From the NCBI GenBank assembly GCA_021234155.1, contig JAJEKV010000009.1, positions 7,117,546-7,181,545 of the forward strand: a stretch of 64,000 nucleotides of DNA. The letters are read 5' to 3'. Shown here piece by piece: positions 32,122 through 43,029 of this stretch. The number at the start of each line of letters is the position of its first letter. Positions within the stretch are counted from its first letter, which is position 1. Source of the DNA: Isoetes taiwanensis (taxonomy: Eukaryota; Streptophyta; Lycopodiopsida; Isoetales; Isoetaceae). The notes under the pieces are model-generated. The model was given only the letters and a program-made list of their open reading frames with translations. It was not told the origin of the DNA and searched no databases. Both the position numbers and the translations under genes were made by a program.

Positions 32122-33339
32122 CTTTTTCTTGAACTATTTATCATTTCTCTCATTATTTTGCAAACAAGAATTTTCTTAGGAATTATAATTTCTATAGATT
32201 ATAGAACATGAGATTACATATATTTCATAAGTATTTTAAAAAAAAATTATGGTGTGATTATTAAGAAATAATTTCTAGAAGTTTAGGTTCTAGAAACATG
32301 TCTTGCAAGGGCTAAATATTTAAATATTTATAGCTAACTCATCTTTTGAAGAAATCATACAAAACTTGAAAAATGAATTATACCTAGCATTAACTTTCAA
32401 TAAAAAATAATATGATCTTGAAAATTCTATTCCATTTCAAATATTATGGATAAGAAATGATGATTAGAAGACTGTTTTAGGAAATTTTGTAAAGGATCCA
32501 CTTGGGTTTTGGTTTAAATAATCTATAGCTACTTCAATTTCTTAACAAACCACATGAAAATTGAGAGACAATTAATACTTAATGTCTATTTTAATTTAAC
32601 AATGACATTACAGTCATGTTCTTTGTTGGATGTTCGAGTTTCACAAGATCATAGAATGTAAAAAGTAAGAGTACTTCAAGATGCGACTATAATAAATCCG
32701 CGAGGAATTTGACTTAGCCATTGAATATGGTGGTAAAAGTTCGAAGTTAACTTTAAAATCCAGTTTGAACCCTTAAAATTTCATAACAATCACATAGATT
32801 TATTTTTTAAAGCACCATCACATAGATTTATCTTTTAAGGCTTACAAGTGTTTGCGGGATCCATATGGGTTGATCAACACAAAAGGGTCTCTCAGACTAC
32901 TCTAGTATTAAGATCCCAATTTTACAAGCATCTAATTTTTTCTTATCTTTGCATTCTTTCCAGAAACCAATCTAAAAAATTCTAGAATCTTCTCCTTGAT
33001 TTTTCTTGGACCCTTTTAGATTATACCTAGATAACGACGATTATTTTGTCTGATTTTGTCCCTTTTTTCTCAGATAGCTATGCCTCAATTTAAACATTCT
33101 AGGCCTTGCACTTAGATTGCCCTAACAAATCAAGGTAAAGAGAGGGCAAAGAATTCACGAATCAAGGTAAATGGAGGGCAGCTCCATTGCTAATTGCAAA
33201 AAGCTTCTAGAACAGCTGATATATATTAGGTATCATCTAGTTTATATACAGATTTTGCCTAATTTTCTTATTTGTCTAAAAAGTTCATATCTTTTCTTTT
33301 GTCCTCTTTGGTCCTACGGTAAGATCCTAAACTGCCATA
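32122..33339. other. AT-rich non-coding stretch (unit 2), empty site for the long SINE
   Basis: At about 32341 the sequence passes directly from CTAACTCA to the flank, giving the empty site of the unit 1 SINE at 22115-22591. Otherwise there is no feature. Confidence 0.4.
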
Positions 33340-33550
33340 TTCAAGGTCATAGATTCAACATCGCGTTGTGAAAGTGGCTACAATCATTGTAAAGCTAGTG
33401 AGAGAAGGACCCACCCACTTCAGCCATGAACAGTGGTGGGGGAGGTGCCATATGGGATGTGTCCCATAAGTTTCAGCTTCTCGTTGACACTAAAAACTCT
33501 ATCCATCCATTTATCTATATATATATTTTTTCTCGCCAAATTTACAAAAT
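33340..33550 (+). mobile_element. SINE (unit 2 copy of 23585-23795)
   Basis: Same body, 3' domain and decayed tail as in unit 1, with a few substitutions. Confidence 0.65.
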
Positions 33551-33776
33551 ATTTAGCAATTCCAAATTTTCTCCATCTATTTCTCTTCCTTTCAAAGTTT
33601 CAATTATAACAAGCCTTTGCTCTTTGCCTCTTGGCAATTACAAGATCATGTTTAGAGTATTTATTAGAGGTATGCTTGAAGCGCACATATATGACTATCC
33701 ATTTCAACATAGGCACAACTCTTATTACTTTTTTATCTCAATTACTGATTATAATGGTGGTCAGAATTATGCATAG

Positions 33777-34142
33777 ATGGTGGATGTCTTAGTGCAAGCT
33801 TCAGAGACAGAAATTGAGGTGGGAGTTGAGATGGGAGTGCAAACTTCTCCATCCAAATGTACGATGGAACATGAACATGCACATCCGAGGGATGAGCAAG
33901 ATCATCACTTAGATTTTAGAGCTCTAAATCTGTGTATCATAGGGCTTATAGAGATGACGATAGACACTCACTCCAATCTAGATGAGGCTTTGTACTTTTT
34001 GAATAATGTCATGCATGTACATGTTGATGGAGTAGTCTCTGCTTGTCAGGTAGGAGCCATCAGACCTGATCGCACTCGTCATCTTCTGCTACAATACAAT
34101 AACATACGAATTACAATCATGGTGAGTTTACCAATGTCTTAG
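33777..34142 (+). CDS. Open frame of 121 codons, unknown (unit 2)
   Basis: Identical in protein to 24026-24391. Here the preceding 116-codon frame (33426-33776) is open and abuts it, separated by one TAG, so a read-through or spliced product is conceivable. No recognised domain. Confidence 0.25.
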   Translation: MVDVLVQASETEIEVGVEMGVQTSPSKCTMEHEHAHPRDEQDHHLDFRALNLCIIGLIEMTIDTHSNLDEALYFLNNVMHVHVDGVVSACQVGAIRPDRTRHLLLQYNNIRITIMVSLPMS

Positions 34143-34585
34143 AACTGCATATGACTATTGTCTGCACAGCATGAAAGACTAAATTTTGAATTCATTTTGA
34201 TTGTAATCATATTATGTCCTTTTTCGGAGGACGTAAAAAAGTTTATTAATCAAATTTAAACATTACAAGATGTACATATCGTGTCTAGTTGTGTAAACAC
34301 AAGAAAATGCTCCGAAAACACAAGCATGAAGCATTATATACTTATTCCAGCATGAGAAACAAATGATAAGAATTAAATTTTAGATACTAAATCCAAATGC
34401 GATCCTTCACTTCTTTCTCAAGGGAGAAAGACTTATAAGCCATCAGTATCTTAGCTTGAGCCACATTAGCCAACTAGACCCTAGATGAAAAGCTTTTTGC
34501 TTAGCTAGGGCCCACGCAGATGGGTAGAATGCCAAGAGAACAGATTGGCTATCCAGTGTATTGTTAAATAAACATTATAGCCAGG

Positions 34586-35549
34586 CCATGGTGGTTGAAC
34601 TTCTGGTTAAGAAAAGAGGCAATGCTCAAGTGTTTCAGCATCTAAAAGGTAAAGCGAGTATATTGCAAAGATAAGATCATAGCCATGCCGCCAGGCAATT
34701 ACATGCAAACACCCGTGAGAAACTTGCCACCAAAGTTCAAATGTAAAACTTTACAGTGGGGCAACTTGTCCTAATGCGAGTGCCATGTATGAGCCCACAT
34801 AGGTCTTGTGATCTGCCATTGCCATCCATTGGCAGTGATCATTATAATCATGTTGACTACCTCCATAATATATATTATCCATTCCATGCTCCATCACAAT
34901 CTACCCGTTCCCATTAGCCTATTATGCACTCCATTAACATTCGCCTATTTCATTCAGCCACGACTAATTCCCAGCATTGTGTGGCACATATTTTTATCGT
35001 CCAATGGCTATATTCTATTCTATTCTTAACCCCCTTTTTGAGAGAGTAAAAGTTGATTTTTTTATTATTCAAGAAAAGCCGTACATTATTTCGCCAAAAA
35101 ATGGCAGAGAATGATTAAACTATGAAGCATAAAATTTATGTGGCCCCTTTTCGTAGGAAATTAGAACCATTGAGATACAATTTCACCATAGTCTTGTCTA
35201 GGAGGGTAATTCAGAAATGTACGAATAGGAATCTTGTAAAGCGGTAGCCGAGCCTCCAAACTTCAGTGCTTCCACCATCCTTAAACAAATTTTGAACCTT
35301 TATGTATCCTTCCAAAAGATGAACAAGAGAATCAGATCACTATGGTCGAAGATGTCCAATACCTTAAAGGAAACTTAACCAACCAAAAAACCATTACTAG
35401 ATGAAGATTTAAAATTTGAGCAATTATAGGCTGGGTTGGTAGGCTTTAGGAAAGGGAAATCCGGGAACATGCCATAGGGCTTAACAAGAGATAGAATCAA
35501 ATTTGGCATTGTAAAATGAGTAGAAAGAGTCAGCAGAACCAAAGATGTA
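34586..35549. other. Single-copy non-coding stretch with LINE-like 3' tail
   Basis: No gene supported. At 35035-35100 a GAGAGAGTAAAAGTTG then TTTTTTTATTATTCAAG segment resembles the reversed 3' end of a plant LINE, as at 24465 and 57500. The rest is unremarkable. Confidence 0.3.
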
Positions 35550-36237
35550 GTGATCAGCAGTGTATCTTTCAGCTTCACTAAATGCAGAGTCAAAGTCTAT
35601 ATTGCCAAGGATAAGAAGAATAGAACCATATATTCTTATCCTTTCAAATGCTTGTCTATGTGTTCTTATATTGTATGTTTGAATGCCTCGGTTTGTTTGT
35701 TGGATTCGATTAAGCTTGAATTTTGGTCATGTATTATGGCCGGTATATCTGTTGTCATGAGGAAGGCTGCTGCTCTGCTGCCATGAGTATGTCAATTGCT
35801 CTGGTTGGCATGAGGAAGGCTGCTAGGACATCTTCTAAGATAACTACGGATGATGCACTTGGTCCTTCAATGCTAAGAAAAAGGGTAAAACTAAATTGTT
35901 CCAGCCTGGAGAAGGGAGGTTCATAGATGTAACATGTTGCATTTATAAGTGTTTCAATTAAATGGTCTTTATTTGCAGCTGGTTGCATTTGTTGTGTATA
36001 GGGATCAGGCATCTATTCTTGTAGCAAAGAAGTCAAGATGTAAAATTTTTGTTCCTTTCGCTACTTAGGCTACTTCTTGCCATTATACGAAGTTCGCCAT
36101 TAAAAGCTCTATTTTTTTTGCAGGGAATGATGTCTGATCTTGAGGCAAAAACAACTTTAAAAGTTCAGATTGCACGACCAAACTCTAGAGGAAAGCATTT
36201 TTATTCGGGTTTAAGGAAAAAAACAATATTTTTGTAA
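35550..36237 (+). CDS. Possible exons of an unknown gene fragment
   Basis: Two short coding-like tracts. One (about 35723-35926) reads MVMYYGRYICCHEEGCCSAA, then a basic/serine-rich stretch. The other follows a TTTTTTTTGCAG acceptor at 36122 and reads GMMSDLEAKTTLKVQIARPN to a possible end near 36195. Neither resembles a family I can name. The acceptor and composition are the only support. Confidence 0.2.
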
Positions 36238-36670
36238 TAGGATAACAATAGCCTGAAAATTCTAATTTTTTTTTTTTTTTTTTTAATGCAGAGGAATTGC
36301 ATATTGTTCCCAAACTTATGGTGCTAACCATTAAAACTATAGTGCCTATAAACATAAAACAGAACCCTTCGGCAATTCTTTTTTACCTTGTGCAATTTTT
36401 TAGGATCTTTTGAAGATATGCAATCTAAAGTGCTAAATGCCAATGCTTACCAAACCATTAATAGCAAACATTTTATCAAGTTTATCATGCCAAACACTCA
36501 TCCTAATCTTACTACTTTGTCTATAAAATACAACAAGTATAGATAATTAAATAGCATTTCACTAACATAATTCCAATACTAAGCACACAATACAGTAGTA
36601 GATTGTCCATATTAATAGCGGGTCCAACTGCATAGGTATGGAACCAAAGAAATGTTCACAGCGGCCAAGC

Positions 36671-36821
36671 CGCGACAAATTCTTGTATAACTAATCCAAT
36701 CACTTTATATAAACCAAGCATATTACATTAACTCTACGATTAGTCGAGACAAATTCTTGTATAGCTAATCCAAGCACTTTATATAAACCAAGCATATAAC
36801 ATTAACTCTACGATTAGTCGA
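36671..36821. repeat. Tandem duplication of ~76 bp
   Basis: Two adjacent copies, each with CGACAAATTCTTGTATA, ACTTTATATAAACCAAGCAT and CTCTACGATTAGTCGA, differing at a few bases. Confidence 0.85.
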
Positions 36822-36916
36822 ATATTACATATGAAGTTTGACTCTACGTTGTCTCCAATTAGTCTAATATTACATATGAAATTTGCCTCACTAAACATTG
36901 ACGAAGAGGACCACAG

Positions 36917-37006
36917 CCACTATAGATCATCCATTGCTTCATTTAGATTGAACGCACACACACTATAGACCATCCATTGCTTCATTTAGATTGAACGCAC
37001 ACATCG
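36917..37006. repeat. Tandem duplication of ~45 bp
   Basis: Two adjacent copies of a unit with CACTATAGA, CATCCATTGCTTCATTTAG and ATTGAACGCACACA. Confidence 0.85.
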
Positions 37007-37034
37007 TCTCAATTTAGAATTCATACGTTTGTAC

Positions 37035-37297
37035 GTAAATGTGTGCTTGTAGGTGCTTACCCAATCAATTTTGCTCGAAATGTTTCAAGCACTCAGACTC
37101 TGGAATTTCCAACTTCAAATGGTAAAGATGGCAGCGTGGAACCATTGTTAAAGGGAACCTCAGAAGAAAGTCTGATTGCTTTAATCTACTTTGGAGTGCT
37201 TGTCTTAGATGGACCGCACCTTTCAACCATAACATCATATAGTTGTTTCCCGTTCTGCAGAGGCAAATGGATCATATCAATATTGAGATCAGAATGA
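37035..37297 (+). CDS. Possible exon of an unknown gene
   Basis: After a GTAG acceptor the frame runs AYPINFARNVSSTQTLEFP, SNGKDGSVEPLLKGTSEE, then SLIALIYFGVLVLDGPHL to a stop. The composition is protein-like and there is a plausible hydrophobic strand. No family recognised and no partner exon joined. Confidence 0.25.
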
Positions 37298-39830
37298 AAC
37301 TATCTTAAGGCGAGCACCCAATATCAGAGTCAGACATAAACAAGGAGAAGATTAATGTCAGGATCATAGGCATGGCATAGCCTTAGGCATAACAAGTCAT
37401 GTAAGCAGTAAGCGGTCAAACCAAGATTCTTAATGCACTCTACTACATGTCTAAAACCTGTAGTCTAGATAACATTGTGTACAAGAAATCTAGAGATGTA
37501 TGAAGACATCTAAGATAGGAGACATTAGCATTAGCAGTCAAAATGCATCAAGATTTTTAGAACTGTCCAATTTCTACGCAATGCAAAGCTTGTGAAATCT
37601 GGAAAAGACAAATCACCCACCCTTCATGTTTTTCCACAATAGAAGAGTGTTAAACGCATTTTCATGCAAAGATAGAAAATGAACTTCATTTGTATCCCAA
37701 TTATGGTTCATGTAGCCTTTCAAGAAAATTGATAGGATTGTCATCTTCCTGAGTGTAAAGTACCTTTTGAAAATGAATTATAGAGTGAAGAAAGGATACT
37801 TACAAATATTACAGGAAAGAAGTGAATTTGTCCTTCTGGCTTAGTTTGGTTCTCTTTGAAGTATACAAGAACTGGGAAATTTGGCCACCAGAGCTCCCAG
37901 TTTATAAATGTAGTATAGCTGAAAGGCACTTTAAGAATTTAATAACACTCTTAGAGTACTTTGTTCTCAATTTTCCATTATGTGAATTTCAAGCAATTCG
38001 TTCCAAACCATGTAAATCACCCACTGTATTAACAGATGTTCTAAAAGATACGGGCAATAGAGGACGGACGGTGCATGAAATTGACACAGACACAAAATGT
38101 GAGGCATACAAAAGGCAGAGGTTTATACATCATCCAATGAACTAGCATGAAATGGAACTTATCTATTGAATTTTACCATCCATGAGGGCAGTCAAAAACA
38201 AGCACATGAATGAAATTGACCTCACAGCTGACCTTGTTAAAGGCTTTTGATGCACTGACCAGTAAAATGATTCTGATTCTTCAAAAATGAGCATTTAAAT
38301 TCTGACAGAGCCTGGCACATGATCATGCCTTCATGATAACTAACAAAGAAACTGTGGTTCCTTGATTCAAGCAAAATGCTGTTTATTTATAAGGCAAGGT
38401 TCTGTTTTTTTTACTTCCATCGGTTTTTCCCACCAACAAACACGTTCTCTCCAGATTCTTGTAATTCTGCTCCCACTTTCACTTCCTGTATCAGTTTATT
38501 AATCAAGTCGGGCATGTTAAGAATCTCTAATATGTCTGTAATGCATAACATCATGAGTGTCATGGGAAAAAGACCAGTACCAGGGCTTCGTCGTCAAAGA
38601 CGAATCTCACTCTTGTTGTCTACATAACAATAGAATGACCAGAATCACACGGGACAAGAAAGAATATTGTAAGAATAATAATATTGTTATAAAGATGCAT
38701 CTGACAGTAATAGTATCTCAGGAACTATTTTCAGAAAGGCATGAACCTCTATACTGTTTGTCACCTATGTTGCTGACCCTTATCTCGTGACGTAAATGAA
38801 GGATTCCAATAATAGGCTTTGAACCTGGAAAAGTAGGAGACAACCAAGCAAACCAACAGGAGATGCAGCAAGTAGATTGTCGGAATATATTAAAGCTCCA
38901 GCTGCACCTGAATTCAACAATATAGGATTAGAAGAAAAGGAACAATGTCGCAACTGGTTTGTAATATCCTATGCAGCAGTGTTTTCACTTTGCACTACTA
39001 TGTTTGTGAAGACAGATTCTCTTTCTGGAAATGAAACCCAAAGCAGATGTATTTGGATAGCACTCTGCTAACAATACAAATGAAGATGGCATGTTGATTA
39101 CAACCAGTGAAGAGAGAAAAGCTTCTTAGTATTCTTTGTTATCATGAAGGAGAGTTGTTAATAACAGGAGGATAAAAGAAACATAAATTATGCCAAGGCC
39201 ATTTGCCACCAATTAAAGGTTTCTCCAAACTAATTTGTTGGCAGGCTATGGATATCTGACCAAGAAGAATAACTGGAATTCGATAATCTGGGTCAGGAAC
39301 AATTGTATCCCTTTTGAGGCCTACTTTGCTTCTTGATGTGAACTGCAAACATACTGTGCACTTTAAAAACAGAACGAAAAAGGATTAAGGATATAAGATC
39401 AGTTATATAATGTTCATTGCCAAAATCCTATAGTGAATTAATACCAATGATTTAACAAAGAGACGTTTTGGTGTTGTTGGTACAGGGAAGAAGCTTGGCC
39501 CGGCATGCTTTGAACTGCAAGGAAGTCGAGAAGCCCCCAAACAACCTGAGAGCATAGATTGATGAGGTTTCTGAATAAAAAAGAAACTGAGATATGAACA
39601 ACCGCGCTTACATGATGGAAGCTGTATCCGACTATTGGCTATGGCCATGATCGAATATGGATCTTAGGTAGCAGCATTCGACATAAGCGTTATCTAGACG
39701 ACGTGGGACCTTAAATCACCAACCAGATTGTTATCTCTTAGGTACTCTATGACCCTTAGCGCCCAAAATATTCCAGGATCGATGCTTCACGTCCACACGA
39801 TGCAAAACCTAAGAACAAAATGAGGGAGAG
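37298..39830. other. Non-coding or unresolved stretch
   Basis: Contains several open frames under 110 codons on both strands but none with a domain, splice context or repetition that supports coding. No RNA gene or element ends seen. Confidence 0.3.
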
Positions 39831-40211
39831 TAAGGCCCCTTTTCCTATACCACATATGACACCATTTGTGACTCCAGAGCTAAAAATGAGGCACACAAAT
39901 TGAATCTTGCTTTTCCACTGCATGGTAGTCATAAAATATGACACCACTAAAATACTAGTGGAAAACCATGTCAAAAATAAGACTAGGTGTCTTATTTTAT
40001 GGCGGGGGAAATCCCCCGGAATAAAATAAGACTCCATTAACAATCCAAACCTATCCCGAACCTAAATAATAGAATAGAATAGAATCTAAATAAGACATGT
40101 CTTATTTTTATAGTGGAAAAGTGAATTTTTTTTAAGACAATAGGTGGCCAAATATCATTTGATAAAATATGTGACTTTTAGAAATAAGACTACCGTGGAA
40201 AAAGAGCCTTA
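39831..40211. mobile_element. MITE-like element with 15-bp terminal inverted repeats
   Basis: Ends TAAGGCCCCTTTTCC and GGAAAAAGAGCCTTA are inverted with two mismatches. The 381-base interior is non-coding and foldback-prone: AATAAGACTAGGTGTCTTATT, GGGGGAAATCCCCC and AATAAGACATGTCTTATT are internal palindromes. The target duplication is not obvious, so the superfamily is left open. Confidence 0.5.
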
Positions 40212-40447
40212 GGACCCTCAAAAACTAAATCATTGTTTGCTTAACACCTGAAGGTCGCTGTATATGTACTTTGAGGTCAATGCATTCTCCTCCAAGCCTT
40301 ATGTGACAAAGGCTGCCCAAAACTACTATAACAAGCCACAACAATGAAAGTTTGCATTAATACAAGAAAACAAGTAAATTACGAAAAACAAAGAGTAATA
40401 CACCTCTCAACCAATGTTGAGAGGAATGTTGAGAGGTATGTCTGGGC

Positions 40448-40666
40448 GTTTGGTCTAGTGGTAACACACTAGTTCCTTAGCAATGTGGTCTCGAGTTCGA
40501 GACCGCCCAAAATCGCACTCGGTACTGTTGGGGGTCAAATCCCAACAGACGCAATGTAAGGTGGTTGGGGGCAGGGCCCAACCAAGCAATGTAGTGTGGT
40601 GTGTGGTCACATGTCCAGTTGGATGCTGCCTAGAGGCGTGACGTTAAAACTACTATCTATCTATCT
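40448..40666 (+). mobile_element. tRNA-derived SINE with (CTAT)n tail
   Basis: Nearly identical to the SINE at 13850-14083. A box TGGTCTAGTGGT is at 40451-40462 and B box GAGTTCGAGAC at 40493-40503, with the same body and 3' domain but only about three tail units. High identity implies a young family. The left flank has duplicated TGTTGAGAGG words that predate insertion. Confidence 0.85.
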
Positions 40667-41446
40667 TCAAATGATGGTTCTGTCTCAATTTCAATCCTCT
40701 CAATAATCTTTCTTAGCCCCTCTCAACCAATGGCTAATGTTTATACTTATGTTTTTGGATTTCTCTATGTGTGGCATCTCTAGGTTTTCTTACAATTCAT
40801 TTGATAGAAACACGTGTCTGCAATAGCATGTCATATACTAGCACTTGTAACATGCAAAAACTAGCAAGGCAGAGAACATTGAACGTCAAAAGCATCTGCC
40901 ACATAAAACATTGATAAAGATTGTGACACATATCTTTGTTTCAGATTATAGTGCCATTATCTGGCATGCAAATGGATATTGCTTTGCATGAAGCATTTTT
41001 ATGGCATAGTTCTCTTGAAACATTCACTATAAGCATTGTCTAAAATCTACTCGGCAACGCAATTGCAATCAGTTGTGTGGTTAATCAAGCTCAAAAGAAA
41101 CTGTTACAGCTTTTGTTCGCTGCTTGCAACCTTTTTTATAGCAGCCTTGTGTTCAACGAGGTGCACGCAGGACTACCTCGGTCGTCGGAACCGTCCATCC
41201 TATGGCCTGTGATTTTGAATATGAAATGCAGGTTCGCATAAGGTTTTGGAATATGAAATACGAGGACTCATCTCTTGAGTCCGCCTAAGGTTTAGAATAT
41301 GAAATAAGAATAGAATAGAATAGAATAGAATGATTTTTATCGAACCTCTACTAAAATAATTCAATATCCTATAAAAAAATGCTTTAACCAACGCAACAGT
41401 GAGCTAACATGCTTTCTCTTGAATCTATGTTTTTCCTTATAATGAT
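40667..41446. other. Non-coding flank of the large Mutator-like element
   Basis: No gene supported. A (GAATA)n microsatellite lies at about 41306-41330; a similar short run is near 40066-40086. Confidence 0.35.
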
Positions 41447-41458
41447 CCATTCAATTGC
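41447..41458. repeat. Left target-site duplication of the large element
   Basis: CCATTCAATTGC; the right partner is CCATTTAATTGC. A length of 9-12 fits Mutator-like elements, though one mismatch is present. Confidence 0.6.
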
Positions 41459-42075
41459 GTCGAAATATTTTTACCCCGGTTATTGTGATTCCATCGCAAG
41501 ATATTCCTTGCCGCAGAATCACGAGCCCGGGGAAACGGGGTCCGTTCTGGCGACCCCGTAACCGTACACTGACAACGCCACGTGCAACTTCTGATGCATT
41601 CCAGCCGTCGGTCAGCCGGGTCTATCCTGGCCGTCGGTTTCGAAACCTTCCGGCGGAATCACCACGGGTAGAAACCGTCGGATAGAATCATAACTCTTAT
41701 ATTCCACTAGAAGGAATCACGACCTTAGGAAACCACGCCGCGGAATCACTAAATCCTGATTCCACTCGAAGGAATCACCATGACCCGATTCTGCCAGATG
41801 GAATCACATTCTGTGTTATCCAACGTGGCGGAATCACCACATAGAGATTCCCGGGGATGGAATCACAGTTTTTTCATTCCCCATTCGACAGAATCACAAC
41901 CGTAGGATACCGCACCGCGGAATCACCAAATTCTGATTCCAACAGAAGGAATCACGTAAACGCGATTCTGCCGGATGGAATCACATTCTGTGATATTCAA
42001 CGTGGTGGAATCACAACATGAAGATTCTGGGGGACGGAATCACAGTTTTTTGATTTTCCATTCGACGGAATCTTC
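41459..42075. repeat. Left terminal inverted repeat, array of ~29-bp GGAATCAC units
   Basis: After the ~60-base end and a CG-rich connector, GGAATCAC (or a one-base variant) recurs from about 41654. It is regular at 41714, 41743, 41772, 41801, 41831, 41860, 41891, 41920, 41949, 41978, 42008, 42037 and 42067, that is every 29-31 bases. Many units also hold a GATTC half, so each is an imperfect palindrome. Six consecutive units are repeated as a block (about 177 bases), as shown by the matching order of spacer words. Confidence 0.9.
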
Positions 42076-43020
42076 GCAAATGGGCGGCGATCCCGACCAT
42101 TTCGATTTGTCGTGGATATTTTGGCTATTTTAATTATGTCCTAGGGATATTTTGAATTCTATCGACTCATAATTATCACCGTACACGGTACCCTGACAAT
42201 GTCATGATTGAAGCCGGCTCCGCGTATCATCGTCCTCCACGTCAAGCCCTAGCATGAAGTGCGCCCATCCGAAGGAATCACACGTCTCGCGCCGAAATTT
42301 CCCTTTCTCCCTTTCCAAACATTCGTTTTCTTACGGAGGTTCGATTCGTGGCTCGTTCTTCCGGTGCCCCCTTTTACGCTGGCGTCAACATCACGACTTC
42401 TCACGGCCGTTACGGTGCTCCGTTCTTCCGGCGCCCCGTTCACGCTAATTAGTACGTTCTTGTGTTTTTGTCGGCTTCAATCCGTTTCGGAGATGGCGCC
42501 GAGTCTTGAAACCTCGCGGCGGAGAACTTCGAGTTGAATCCGATGCAAATTCGGCTTTGTGTTCCTGTGAACAATCCCTTGCAAGAAGAGGCTCTTGATT
42601 GGAGGTGGACTCCCCTCCCGGTAAGGCTTTTGCAGTTGAGGGTTTTGGGACAGCTGCAGGCGCAGGTGTGGAGCCGCAAACCGGATTCCTCGGATTACAT
42701 TCGTGCTAAGCTCATTGCGGAATTTTGGTTCTCGTGTTTTCCCAAATATTTGGGGTTGCAGATGCCCATAAAATGTACGTTCAGTGCCTCAAGAGGATGT
42801 TGATTGCAAAGATGCAAGCTTGACATAGAGTGCTTAACTGGATTTATGCGGCGATGCCATGGAAAACGCTCCTCAGGGAGAATCCAGGAAACATGGCGAA
42901 ATTCCCAAACTGGAAATTGATCGCGGGTGATGGTCGATTGGTGCGCCAATTCGACAAACCGTGATCGGTTACTCCAAGAAGTGGGATTTGGAAATCCACG
43001 GGTTATCCAAGCACAACATG
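42076..43020 (+). pseudogene. Coding-like segment next to the left terminus, unknown
   Basis: A frame opening near 42254 is interrupted. 42534-42800 reads NPMQIRLCVPVNNPLQEEAL, DWRWTPLPVRLLQLRVLG and SSDYIRAKLIAEFWFSCFPK. Further words continue in other frames, for example FMRRCHGKRS and KFPNWKLIAGDGRLV. It resembles broken protein-coding sequence carried inside the element, possibly captured from the host, but I cannot name the source. Confidence 0.3.
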
Positions 43021-43029
43021 ACCAGGGGA

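Larger units (their letters stand above)
24835..34585. repeat. Tandem duplication, unit 2 (9,751 bp)
   Basis: Head-to-tail copy of 14366-24834, with a clean junction GCCAGG|AGGGTT. It ends at GCCAGG and then enters single-copy sequence (CCATGGTGG). It lacks the two unit 1 SINEs. The component elements are in the same order: Helitron, LTR-like start, CHG-divergent block, LINE pair, old SINE, unknown open frame. Confidence 0.95.

Noticed and set aside
42254-42537. Two overlapping 64- and 92-codon plus-strand frames beside the left terminus
   Set aside because: As independent genes they are unsupported: same bases in two phases, no domain, no splice context. They are included only within the vague coding-like segment of the element.
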